Source of the DNA: Alphaproteobacteria bacterium
Lineage (GTDB): Bacteria; Pseudomonadota; Alphaproteobacteria; SMXP01
Assembly: GCA_028280675.1 (NCBI GenBank)
Contig: JANQLI010000148.1
Span: 1-38,786, forward strand
Direction: 5' to 3'
Length of the DNA: 38,786 nt
Shown here: one piece after another, positions 1 through 7,560 of the stretch
Layout of the letters: each line of letters begins with the position of its first letter
Numbering within the stretch: position 1 is the stretch's first letter
Made by a program: the position numbers and the translations under genes
Notes under the pieces: generated by a model
Seen by the model: the letters and a program-made list of their open reading frames with translations, nothing else
What the model was told of the DNA's origin: nothing
Databases searched by the model: none

Positions 1-399
1 CAAACAAGTACTCAGATCCGGGTTATTCGGCCTCTTTCAGTCGATAAGACTGAGGTCACAATTTATTGTTTCGCTCCGAAGGGAGAGAGCGTCGAAGATC
101 GATCTCATCGCATTCGTCAGTATGAGGACTTCTTCAATGCAAGTGGTATGGCAACGCCAGATGATCTAAGGGAGTTCGAGCAATCACAAAAGGGATTCCA
201 AGGCACATCGGCTGAATGGAGTGATATTTCAAGAGGATCAACGCATTGGATCGAAGGTGCTGATGATAATGCAAAAGCTCTAGGCATCCATCCATTGATG
301 AGTGGTGAGAGAGTGGATGATGAAGGCATCTTCCTCGGTCAGCATGAATATTGGCTAGATACTCTAAAGAATGAATTGAAAAATGAAGTTGAGTTATGA
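1..399 (+). CDS. Aromatic-ring dioxygenase alpha subunit, C-terminal part (anthranilate/benzoate type)
   Basis: The frame is open from base 1, so the gene starts upstream of the window and only its last 132 residues are present. These residues lie in the catalytic half of a BenA/AntA-type Rieske dioxygenase alpha subunit. The stretch RQYEDFFNASGMATPDDL and the following SRGSTHWIEG are typical of benzoate and anthranilate 1,2-dioxygenase large subunits. The Rieske cluster ligands and most iron ligands are off the left edge and cannot be checked. The stop overlaps the start of the beta-subunit gene by 4 bases (ATGA), so the two are translationally coupled. The enzyme adds O2 to an aromatic carboxylate in the cytoplasm and needs a reductase, which is not seen downstream. 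The exact substrate (benzoate, anthranilate, 2-halobenzoate or salicylate) cannot be told from this fragment. Confidence 0.9.
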   Translation, partial: QTSTQIRVIRPLSVDKTEVTIYCFAPKGESVEDRSHRIRQYEDFFNASGMATPDDLREFEQSQKGFQGTSAEWSDISRGSTHWIEGADDNAKALGIHPLMSGERVDDEGIFLGQHEYWLDTLKNELKNEVEL

Positions 400-890
400 G
401 TAAGCTTGCCAGCATTCACGAATTCATCACCGTAGAAGGCCATCTTCTTGATGAGCGCCGTTTTGAAGAATGGCTGGACCTTTATGCAAATGATGTCGAA
501 TACTGGGTGCCGAGTTGGGATGAGAATGGATGCTTGGTTGATAACCCTGAAACGGATGTCTCCTTAATCTATTATTCACGCCGTGCGGGTTTAGAGGATC
601 GAATATTTCGTTTAGGAACAGAAAGGTCTTCTGCTTCCTTTCCATTGCCGCGGACAACACATTTGGCAACCAATGTTCTAATCATGGATAGGGTGGATAA
701 AGATATTTCAGTGAAATCAAACTGGGCCACTTACTCGTATAGAGATAATGTTACGCATGTCTATCATGGTTGTTCGCAGTACGTATTACGACAAGATGCC
801 TCGGAATTGGGTTGGAAAATCAAAAAGAAAAAGATTGTCATTCAAAATGATTATCTTGGACATGTTGTCGATTTTTACAGCATTTATTGA
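396..890 (+). CDS. Aromatic-ring dioxygenase beta subunit (anthranilate/2-halobenzoate type)
   Basis: This 164-residue protein is a ring-hydroxylating dioxygenase beta subunit of the SnoaL/NTF2-like fold, which has a structural role in an alpha3beta3 hexamer. The block SLIYYSRRAGLEDRIFRLGT followed by PRTTHLATNV matches the conserved region of AntB/CbdB-type subunits more closely than the naphthalene-dioxygenase beta subunits. The length is normal for the family. The start overlaps the alpha-subunit stop by 4 bases, and the next gene begins 9 bases after the stop, so the three form one transcription unit. No AntC/BenC-type reductase follows, which is unusual for this family. Family assignment is secure; substrate assignment is not. 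Confidence 0.92.
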   Translation: MSKLASIHEFITVEGHLLDERRFEEWLDLYANDVEYWVPSWDENGCLVDNPETDVSLIYYSRRAGLEDRIFRLGTERSSASFPLPRTTHLATNVLIMDRVDKDISVKSNWATYSYRDNVTHVYHGCSQYVLRQDASELGWKIKKKKIVIQNDYLGHVVDFYSIY

Positions 891-899
891 GTAACCCAA

Positions 900-1940
900 A
901 TGAAAGCCTTCATAAAATCAGATTTTACTCCAGGTCGTGCGTCATATGAAGATGTTAAAAAGCCGGAACCCAATGTGGATCAGGTACTCATAAGAGTTCA
1001 TGCGGCTGGTATCTGTGGCACAGATGTACATGTTTATCACTCCGCACCTTTTATGCTTCCTAAAATTAAGCAGCCTGTGATCATGGGGCATGAAGCAAGT
1101 GGTCGTGTTACGGCAATTGGTGAAAATGTACAATCCGTAAGGGTAGGTGATCGCATTGCGGTAGAAAGCCATATTTGGTGTGGCAACTGTCCAGCCTGTT
1201 TAGCTGGTCTTGAACACGTTTGTCCACATACGACTTATTTTGGTGTGGATGTTGATGGGGTCTTTTCCGAATATGCGCTTTTGCCTGAAAAAGTTTGCCG
1301 CCGCGTTCCTCAAGCGCTCGGCGATGAGGAGGCTGCACTGTTAGAGCCATTTGGCGTTGCGGTGCATGCCGCAACGAGTGGAGGAGGTGTATCTGGAAAG
1401 CGGGTTCTTGTTGCAGGATGCGGCCCGATCGGCCTTATGAATATTGCAGCCGCGAAGGCTCTTGGCGCTTCAGAGGTTTATGCGATTGACAAAAACCAAA
1501 AGAGATTAGATGTCGCAGAAGATATGGGAGCAGATTCTGTCATTCAAGCGAAAAACAATGATGGAAATGATCTGTTCTCCCAGAGTGATTTGGAGAATAT
1601 TGATGTGGCCATTGATTATACAGGACAGGCTGACGTGATTCAGTCCCTGAGCCGTTGTTTGCGCGTAGGAGGTTCCCTTCGTTTGCTGGCGATTCCAGAG
1701 AAATCAGCAGGCTTTCCCTATGAACATATCATACTGAAAGGGCTTGAGGTTGTGGGCGTGCATGGTCGCAAACTTTTTGAGACGTGGGATATTGCTGAAG
1801 ACCTATTAGTGAGTGGGAAAGTGAATCTATGGCCGGTGATCAGTCACCGTTTGTCTCTCCAAGATGTAGATGCTGGGTTTGAGTTTATTGCCCAGGAAGA
1901 AGCGTTAAAGATCCTCATTGTACCTAATAGTACGGAGTAG
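900..1940 (+). CDS. Zinc-dependent medium-chain alcohol/polyol dehydrogenase
   Basis: The 346-residue product is a medium-chain dehydrogenase/reductase of the threonine/sorbitol dehydrogenase type. Catalytic zinc ligands are visible as C39 (GICGTD) and H64-E65 (GHE), with E150 in the LEP motif. The four structural-zinc cysteines are C94, C97, C100 and C108. The nucleotide-binding motif GCGPIG is at residues 173-178, so NAD(P) is the expected cofactor. It sits 9 bases after the dioxygenase beta gene, where benABC/antABC clusters would have a reductase, or an SDR-type cis-diol dehydrogenase in the benzoate case. It may oxidise the diol product or a side-chain alcohol, but the sequence does not settle this. 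A sugar or amino-acid alcohol dehydrogenase cannot be excluded. Confidence 0.88.
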   Translation: MKAFIKSDFTPGRASYEDVKKPEPNVDQVLIRVHAAGICGTDVHVYHSAPFMLPKIKQPVIMGHEASGRVTAIGENVQSVRVGDRIAVESHIWCGNCPACLAGLEHVCPHTTYFGVDVDGVFSEYALLPEKVCRRVPQALGDEEAALLEPFGVAVHAATSGGGVSGKRVLVAGCGPIGLMNIAAAKALGASEVYAIDKNQKRLDVAEDMGADSVIQAKNNDGNDLFSQSDLENIDVAIDYTGQADVIQSLSRCLRVGGSLRLLAIPEKSAGFPYEHIILKGLEVVGVHGRKLFETWDIAEDLLVSGKVNLWPVISHRLSLQDVDAGFEFIAQEEALKILIVPNSTE

Positions 1941-1958
1941 CACCAATCACTTGCTGTG

Positions 1959-2939
1959 TTATGAACGAACCGTATGGGAAGGAAGCTCGTGATATTCTTT
2001 CTTATACTCTGCCGAAAACCGTCCTAAATGCGTGAATTGAAATTCCATCGCGATATCGGTTACTGATTTTCCTGTGAGGTGTGCTTTTTTGAGCTCTTGC
2101 CGAGCTTTCTCCAGCTTCAGCTTTTTAACATACGCCATAGGAGATATGCCCTGGTGATGTTTAAACCTCTCATACATGGTACGAATGTTAAGATTCGTTG
2201 CTTTGGCAAGAGCTTCAGGTGTAATGGCTTCGCGAATATTATTGTCAATGTAAGCATCGATATTGATAAGCCAAGCTGGTTGGTGTTCTGCTTCGGCTTT
2301 AAAAATTACATATGAATGCGTATTGTCTATGCTGCGGAGCAAATATTGTATGAGAAGCTTTTCTGCTGACTGTGAAAGACAATTTGAGGCTGTGTAAAAT
2401 GAAGACTCTGAAAACATATCATGTGTCATATGGCTGATGAGGCGCACTAAATCCAGCCCAGGTGATGAGCTAATGTCAAAACACTCTTGGAAGACAATGG
2501 GTGTTTTGATGGGTCTACGTGTGATTTCGTAAAGCTCTTTTTTGACTGTTTCTGGGTCGACTAACACGACGACTTTTTCACAATCAGGGCTATAAGTTAC
2601 CTTGATGTTTCCAGTTGGATTGATGATCACTGCATTGTGCTTGTTGGCAGTAAAGCAACGTCCTTCGGAGCGAATCTCACATCGGCCCCTGGTGACGATT
2701 TGGATGTGATACATGGAGCAAGGTTTTGTCGCGCGAACATCAACTTCTTGTCCATAGCTCAGGTAATTAATAGAAGAGCTGCCGATCTGGCTGTGCAGGA
2801 AAATCGCTTTATCTTTTGTTGTATGCGTATTCTCCACGGAACAATAATGGTCGCCTGTGAGCGCCCGCATTTGTTGATGGACCAGACTCGGGTGGGTTTG
2901 CGCGTGGTCGGAATACTCTGGTAAGAAGTCGAAATTCAT
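1959..2939 (-). CDS. AraC-family transcriptional activator
   Basis: The 326-residue protein has an N-terminal effector domain of the AraC-binding-like type (about residues 30-210) and a C-terminal double helix-turn-helix (about 227-326). The second carries the family signature region KSVTDIAMEFQFTHLGRFS followed by YKKEYHELPS. The layout matches BenR/XylS/AntR-type activators of aromatic operons. It ends 18 bases from the stop of the dehydrogenase gene (convergent) and is divergent from the maleylpyruvate isomerase gene. A copy of the shared CTAG motif at 2972-2985 lies 33 bases upstream of its start, so it is probably itself under the cluster-wide control. An obvious target is the adjacent dioxygenase operon, but this is inference. 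Confidence 0.92.
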   Translation of the reverse strand: MNFDFLPEYSDHAQTHPSLVHQQMRALTGDHYCSVENTHTTKDKAIFLHSQIGSSSINYLSYGQEVDVRATKPCSMYHIQIVTRGRCEIRSEGRCFTANKHNAVIINPTGNIKVTYSPDCEKVVVLVDPETVKKELYEITRRPIKTPIVFQECFDISSSPGLDLVRLISHMTHDMFSESSFYTASNCLSQSAEKLLIQYLLRSIDNTHSYVIFKAEAEHQPAWLINIDAYIDNNIREAITPEALAKATNLNIRTMYERFKHHQGISPMAYVKKLKLEKARQELKKAHLTGKSVTDIAMEFQFTHLGRFSAEYKKEYHELPSHTVRS

Positions 2940-2971
2940 CTGTTCCCTCTCTCACATCACACAATTACTGG

Positions 2972-2985
2972 AAGAATACTAGAAT
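2972..2985 (-). promoter_or_regulatory. Shared CTAG control motif, copy 1 (AraC gene / nagL)
   Basis: Read on the minus strand this is ATTCTAGTATTCTT, matching the window-wide consensus ATnCTAGTATGYTA at most positions. It lies in the divergent region between the AraC gene (start 2939) and the maleylpyruvate isomerase gene (start 3046). The core is near-palindromic, so it could act on both. Operator or promoter function is inferred only from recurrence and position. Confidence 0.6.
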
Positions 2986-3045
2986 AGCAGTTATTATCCA
3001 TGCTGACAAACACAGCTATTATTATAACTTTTCTGGACTGCACAG

Positions 3046-3684
3046 ATGAAACTATATGGATTTAGTCGAAGTTCTGCATCGTATCGTGTGCGCATTGCGC
3101 TTAATCTCAAGGGGATAACATATGAACAGCTCTCAGTTCGTCTTAGAGAAGGCGACCAGAGAAAAACAGAGTTTCTGGACTTGAATGCACAAGGTCTAGT
3201 CCCCGTTCTTAAAACGGAATCGCACGATCTTACGCAGTCTCTTGCTATTATAGAATGGCTCGATGAAGAATACCCACTCCCTGAGTTATTACCTCAGGAT
3301 TCTTTCGCGAAGGCTCATGTGCGTGCGATGGCACAGCTTGTCGCCTGTGATATTCATCCAATTAATAATTTACGTGTGTTACAATATCTTCGCGAAACCT
3401 TTTCTCAAGGTGAGGAGGGAGTGAATGAATGGGTGCAGCATTGGATAAATCTGGGTTTTGAATCGCTTGAAATGATTGTTGCGAAAGAACCTGAAGGTAA
3501 TGATTTCTGTTATGGTCAACGTCCCGGACTTGCAGATATCTGCTTGATACCGCAAATTGCGAATGCAGTGCGCTTTGGTGTCGATATGTCTCGTTTTCCG
3601 AGATTGCAGCATATCAATGAGGCATGTTTATGCATGGATTCTTTTCAATCGGCGGCGCCAAGCAATCAACCCGACTTTGATTAA
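3046..3684 (+). CDS. nagL: Maleylpyruvate isomerase (zeta-class GST family)
   Basis: The 212-residue protein is a zeta-class glutathione transferase of the maleylacetoacetate/maleylpyruvate isomerase family. The glutathione-binding motif SSASYRVRIAL is at residues 9-19, equivalent to the SSCSYRVRIAL signature. The length equals that usual for the family. With gentisate 1,2-dioxygenase and fumarylpyruvate hydrolase encoded next door, the likely reaction is glutathione-dependent cis-trans isomerisation of maleylpyruvate to fumarylpyruvate. The isomerase is on the opposite strand from the other two gentisate genes, and its stop is 27 bases from the stop of the hydrolase gene. Maleylacetoacetate (tyrosine pathway) is the alternative substrate, less likely in this context. 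Confidence 0.9.
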   Translation: MKLYGFSRSSASYRVRIALNLKGITYEQLSVRLREGDQRKTEFLDLNAQGLVPVLKTESHDLTQSLAIIEWLDEEYPLPELLPQDSFAKAHVRAMAQLVACDIHPINNLRVLQYLRETFSQGEEGVNEWVQHWINLGFESLEMIVAKEPEGNDFCYGQRPGLADICLIPQIANAVRFGVDMSRFPRLQHINEACLCMDSFQSAAPSNQPDFD

Positions 3685-3711
3685 TGTGAATCCGGTTTAG
3701 TACGAACTCGG

Positions 3712-4410
3712 CTATGTGATTGAGAGGTCTACCGCTCCTATGCCTACTACCTCACCATGGAGATGATCGCCGGGCTGAACAGCTCCAACGCCCGCGGGCG
3801 TTCCTGTATAAATAAGGTCCCCAGGAACAAGGTGATAAAATTTGGATAGGTCGGAAATAATTTCTGGAACACTCCAAATGAGGTCCGAAATATCTGCCAG
3901 TTGTCGCATATCTCCGTTAACCTCAAGGGAGATCCCAGCTCTTTCAGGGTGTCCACATTGTTCTACTGTTACAATAGTTGAAATCACCGCTGATTGTTCA
4001 AAGTCCTTGCCCAGGTCCCATGGGCGTCCTTTCTCGCGTGCAACGAGTTGTAGGTCGCGCCGAGTCATATCTAAGCCAACGGCATACCCAAAAATGTGTT
4101 CGTGAGCAGAGGGTACATCTACATTTGAGCAGGGACTGCCTATTGCAACGACAAGTTCAATCTCGTGATGATAATTTTGCGTCCCGGGCGGGTAGGGTAT
4201 CTGCGCTCCCGTTTCGACAATCGTTGAAGGCGATTTGGTGAAGTAGAAAGGTGCTTCACGATCAACTTTTACTCCCATCTCTGCTGCATGCGCTTCATAG
4301 TTGCGCCCAACACAAAAGATACGGTTTACAGGAAAGCGTTCATCTGTTCCTGAAATCGAAACAGACGACGTTTGCGATGGTGGAAAAGTATAGATATGTT
4401 TTGAAGGCAT
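3712..4410 (-). CDS. nagK: Fumarylpyruvate hydrolase (FAH family)
   Basis: The 232-residue protein belongs to the fumarylacetoacetate hydrolase superfamily. It shows YFTKSPSTIV, the metal-binding acidic pair in HHEIELVVAIG and the aspartate in YAVGLDMTRRDLQ. The end has the usual GDLIYTGTPAGVGAVQPGD block. It should cleave fumarylpyruvate to fumarate and pyruvate, the last step of the gentisate pathway. Its start codon overlaps the stop of the gentisate dioxygenase gene by one base (TAATG), which indicates translational coupling. The assignment as fumarylpyruvate rather than fumarylacetoacetate hydrolase rests on the short length and this pairing. Confidence 0.92.
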   Translation of the reverse strand: MPSKHIYTFPPSQTSSVSISGTDERFPVNRIFCVGRNYEAHAAEMGVKVDREAPFYFTKSPSTIVETGAQIPYPPGTQNYHHEIELVVAIGSPCSNVDVPSAHEHIFGYAVGLDMTRRDLQLVAREKGRPWDLGKDFEQSAVISTIVTVEQCGHPERAGISLEVNGDMRQLADISDLIWSVPEIISDLSKFYHLVPGDLIYTGTPAGVGAVQPGDHLHGEVVGIGAVDLSIT

Positions 4411-5468
4411 TATGTATGATTCTTTTCTGTAAATTCTTCATAGAAACCCAACTTGCGTTGCATGGGTGCATCATCGACCATAAAGAGAAATGCTGAGCGC
4501 GAACTTGATTGGTTTTGGTGTTGAATATTGGCGTGGGTAGGGACAGCAAAAGTGTCCCCTTCGTCCCAGGAAATTGTTTTGCCATCTATGAGGGATTGTC
4601 CACTTCCCTCAATAACATGGATAACTGCACTTGCGGATCGTCGGTGCGGCGTTGCTAACTCGCCGCCTCTTAGCATCAGTGCAGAAAACCCCAGGATCGG
4701 AAGGCATTCTTCACCTGTTTCAGGATTAACATAGGCAAGATGGACAAGTTCATCCAGCGCTGCATCTTTTTCACAGGATATCAATGCATCCCGGACATCT
4801 TTCCAGGGAAAGCGCACAAGGGGGTAAGGTTTCCGTTGTTGGTTTATGGACGAGTACGGGAGAAGACCAGCGCGTTTGTAGCGAGTTTGAGATGCGTCCA
4901 GTTTGTTCGAGAGTGGTTGGGGTGCGCCTTCTATGCAGTAAGAAGCCTCAACGGAATAGACTAATGGCAGATCCAGTGCGTCCAACCAAACAACGGGTCC
5001 GTCGCCATCGTGACCATGTTCATGCCACAGACCAGATGGTGTCAAGATAAGGTCTCCTTTTTCCATGGGGCAGCGTTCGCCTTCAACAGTGGTGAAGCCG
5101 CCACTCCCTTCAACAACAAAACGTACAGCGCTAGGGCTATGACGGTGGTTTGGTGCAACTTCATTGGGAAGAATTAATTGCATTCCAAGATAGATCGTAG
5201 GTGTTGCTTTCATGTTATCCAGGCCTAAACCTGGATTTGCTAATACGAGGACACGTCGTTCCGCTTTTTCAATAGGGGTAAGGTCACCAGCTTGAATCAG
5301 AAGGTGGCGTAAGTCTTGATAACGCCACAGTGTTGCCTCAGTGCTTCGCATGGGTATGTCGTACGGCAGGACATTCCTCAGACTGGGCCATAACGGGAGC
5401 AAGTTTAAGTCCGTTAAGGCTTCACGATAATCAAGTGGTAGATCTTCTAAAGTCCCAAGTTCGCTCAT
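4410..5468 (-). CDS. nagI: Gentisate 1,2-dioxygenase
   Basis: The 352-residue double-cupin protein is a gentisate 1,2-dioxygenase, which opens the ring of gentisate between the carboxyl-bearing and adjacent hydroxyl-bearing carbons to give maleylpyruvate. The first cupin carries the Fe(II) ligands H108 and H110 (NHRH) and H149 (GLWHEHGH). The second cupin, around residue 270 onward, has [19 protein letters not shown] but is degenerate for metal binding, as usual. Length and the N-terminal [12 protein letters not shown] stretch match the family. It is first in a two-gene operon with the fumarylpyruvate hydrolase. A perfect copy of the shared palindrome lies 30-44 bases upstream of the start. 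Confidence 0.95.
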   Translation of the reverse strand: MSELGTLEDLPLDYREALTDLNLLPLWPSLRNVLPYDIPMRSTEATLWRYQDLRHLLIQAGDLTPIEKAERRVLVLANPGLGLDNMKATPTIYLGMQLILPNEVAPNHRHSPSAVRFVVEGSGGFTTVEGERCPMEKGDLILTPSGLWHEHGHDGDGPVVWLDALDLPLVYSVEASYCIEGAPQPLSNKLDASQTRYKRAGLLPYSSINQQRKPYPLVRFPWKDVRDALISCEKDAALDELVHLAYVNPETGEECLPILGFSALMLRGGELATPHRRSASAVIHVIEGSGQSLIDGKTISWDEGDTFAVPTHANIQHQNQSSSRSAFLFMVDDAPMQRKLGFYEEFTEKNHT

Positions 5469-5498
5469 GAACGGATTACTCTGTTAGGTAGTTCTATT

Positions 5499-5512
5499 AA
5501 GCATACTAGTAT
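5499..5512 (-). promoter_or_regulatory. Shared CTAG control motif, copy 2 (gentisate operon)
   Basis: On the minus strand this reads ATACTAGTATGCTT, containing the perfect 10-base palindrome ATACTAGTAT at 5503-5512. It ends 30 bases before the gentisate dioxygenase start codon and points toward it. The TATGCT within it could serve as a -10 element, but no convincing -35 hexamer was found at normal spacing, so the site may be activator-dependent or mainly an operator. Confidence 0.72.
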
Positions 5513-5606
5513 ATTACATGGATTCTGGCGTGAGTTCAATATTCTATCGTCAACGTGGTGCAAAAAGCTGATAATGACACGGCAGAGCTCAAGAAATTCA
5601 GATTTC

Positions 5607-7268
5607 TTACAAATTATATGCTTCTAGTGGGCCTGGGTATTTAGCACCGATGTCTTGACCCTTTCCAATTTCAATATCGATAAGAGTATTCAGTTGCGTG
5701 TTTAGTTTTAGAATAAGGTCGCGGTGCGAGTTTTTACGGCTACCATAAGCGAGATTAGTGATTTCGTGGGGGTCATTTACTGTATCATAAAGCTCTAACT
5801 CGTTATGAGTGATTAAGCTTTCCCAATTACTGGGTTGATGATGTTCGGATGGACGGAAATATCGTGCGAACTTGTACCGGCCATCAAAAACTCCCCGTAA
5901 TAAAGAAATGTTATCGAGGGACGGCCTTTCGTTCTTATTGAGTGTGCGAAGGAGGCGTCGTTTGAAGAATTCCGGATCCCATGCATGAATCGTAGTGTAG
6001 TTAAAGAGAATGCCACGCTCAGAGCGTTTTGTTGGAGCGCTTGTTGTCGTAAGCGCGTCGTTTAGGGGGATGCCGGTGAGTTCAGGAAATGTCTCGTGTG
6101 AGTTCGTCTCACGTTGTTCAGCAAAATTCAAGATTGTCGGTACAATATCAATACCTGATGCTAAGGCTGAAGTTGAGAATCCGCTACTGTAATCGGGGTG
6201 TCGAATGATCAAAGGAACTCTTAAATTCTCTTTGTAAATATCGGGTCCTTTTAAGCGTAATCCATGGGCACCGGCGCGCTCGCCATGATCACTCGAATAA
6301 ATAATGATAGTGTTGTCGTATTGACCCGATTTGATAAGGGCATTGAGGACAGATTGAAGTTGTGTATCTGCATCTTGTATGCATGCATAATAATAAGACT
6401 GCCACTTCTTCCACTTTGCCTCATCATAACTTGTGGTTTCGCCTAACATATAGTCAAGGAACAGGGCATGATCCTTTTGCGCACTTGGTTTCTCTTTTAG
6501 GTCATCCAAATAGTAACTTTCAGGTAAATCATAATCCGTATCAGTGCTGTAGGGTGGAGCATTTGGGGCTTGGTGTAACTTTGAAACAAAGCCAGGGTGG
6601 ATCCGTTTTGATTCTTGCTGTCCCGTCACATCAAAATACATAATATCATGTGGATTGATAAAATTGACGGCAAGAAACCAAGGTTTGTCTTTCGAGATAC
6701 GTGTTGACTTATCGAGCAGCCAGTTGCTTGCATCCTTCGCAATGAGCGGATCAAGTCGATGCCCGTCCCAACCTTTTCCGCCATGAATCTTTTCATCCTG
6801 AAAATCTGAGAAACCAAAGCCATCGAGATCAAGTGTTGAATTAAAATTGTGATAGGTGAGGTGCCACTTACCCTTATAGGCCGTATAATAGCCAAGCTCG
6901 CGCAGCATATGACCAATAGTTTTTACTCCTGGGGCAAGTCCTGCAGACGGTTGCTCATCTCCTGGATTTGCGAAGACGCCCGTGTGTTGTGTATGCTGAC
7001 CTGTATAAATTGTTGAGCGTGATGGAGCACATGGTGCTGTTGTCACATAATAATTTGTAAAGTTGACACCATTCTCCTCTAAAAAATCGTGTCCAGGCAA
7101 ACTAAGATTCGAAGGTAAATCACCTCGGGACCTTTCTTGATCCGAGAGGATTAGAAGTATATTTGGCCTAGCGTGTTTTCGTGAAAGAAATGCCGCAGAC
7201 TGAGCTTTCCTAGCCGAGTTGAGGCTGAGAGTTGCCAGTGCGCTGGCTAAAAAAGTTCGCCTTTTCAT
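5607..7268 (-). CDS. Tat-exported arylsulfatase (Cys-type)
   Basis: The 553-residue product is a type I sulfatase. The N-terminus MKRRTFLAS is a twin-arginine signal followed by a hydrophobic and Ala-rich stretch, so it is exported folded to the periplasm. The modification motif C80-A-P-S-R84 marks the cysteine converted to formylglycine, the catalytic residue. Metal and active-site residues are visible at D43 (LSDQ), K134 and H136 (GKWHL) and D327-H328 (SSDHGE). It should hydrolyse an organic sulfate ester; the substrate is not readable. It is divergent from a TonB-dependent receptor with a shared control motif between them, suggesting both handle the same sulfated compound. Maturation needs a formylglycine-generating enzyme, not seen here. 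Confidence 0.93.
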   Translation of the reverse strand: MKRRTFLASALATLSLNSARKAQSAAFLSRKHARPNILLILSDQERSRGDLPSNLSLPGHDFLEENGVNFTNYYVTTAPCAPSRSTIYTGQHTQHTGVFANPGDEQPSAGLAPGVKTIGHMLRELGYYTAYKGKWHLTYHNFNSTLDLDGFGFSDFQDEKIHGGKGWDGHRLDPLIAKDASNWLLDKSTRISKDKPWFLAVNFINPHDIMYFDVTGQQESKRIHPGFVSKLHQAPNAPPYSTDTDYDLPESYYLDDLKEKPSAQKDHALFLDYMLGETTSYDEAKWKKWQSYYYACIQDADTQLQSVLNALIKSGQYDNTIIIYSSDHGERAGAHGLRLKGPDIYKENLRVPLIIRHPDYSSGFSTSALASGIDIVPTILNFAEQRETNSHETFPELTGIPLNDALTTTSAPTKRSERGILFNYTTIHAWDPEFFKRRLLRTLNKNERPSLDNISLLRGVFDGRYKFARYFRPSEHHQPSNWESLITHNELELYDTVNDPHEITNLAYGSRKNSHRDLILKLNTQLNTLIDIEIGKGQDIGAKYPGPLEAYNL

Positions 7269-7391
7269 TGTGGATCCCTATCGGCTTAAACAGATTTTAT
7301 TAGATTCATCATGACTTTTCAGTTGGATAGGTCGTGATCCTCACAACCCTAGGCAACTCGTTGTTCGATAAATACCTTGACATAGGCTAAC

Positions 7392-7405
7392 ATATTAGTA
7401 TGCTA
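7392..7405 (+). promoter_or_regulatory. Shared CTAG control motif, copy 3, with promoter (TonB receptor / sulfatase)
   Basis: The site reads ATATTAGTATGCTA on the plus strand. Read on the minus strand, the same region gives ATACTAATATGTTA, also close to the consensus, so it may serve both divergent genes. A consensus -35 TTGACA at 7377-7382 lies 16 bases before TATGCT (7399-7404), giving a plausible sigma-70 promoter for the receptor with the palindrome inside it. That is a classic repressor position. The 292-base divergent region holds no other recognisable feature. Confidence 0.7.
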
Positions 7406-7560
7406 AAGGCAATCTTGTGCACCGGCTAAACAGCCTGAGAGGCGTAAGATTTATAGAGATAGGGGGTTGTCGGAGCATTTTCATTTGTATGCTTGCATGC
7501 GCTAAGCGCTGTGACTGCAAAAAAATTATGCGTTCGGCTTAAACAAAGAGGAATTTAGAG

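Noticed and set aside
5591-5608. AAGAAAT/ATTTCTT hairpin at the sulfatase stop
   Set aside because: The stem is AT-rich, only 7 bp, overlaps the stop codon and has no T tract in the minus sense, so it is not called a terminator.
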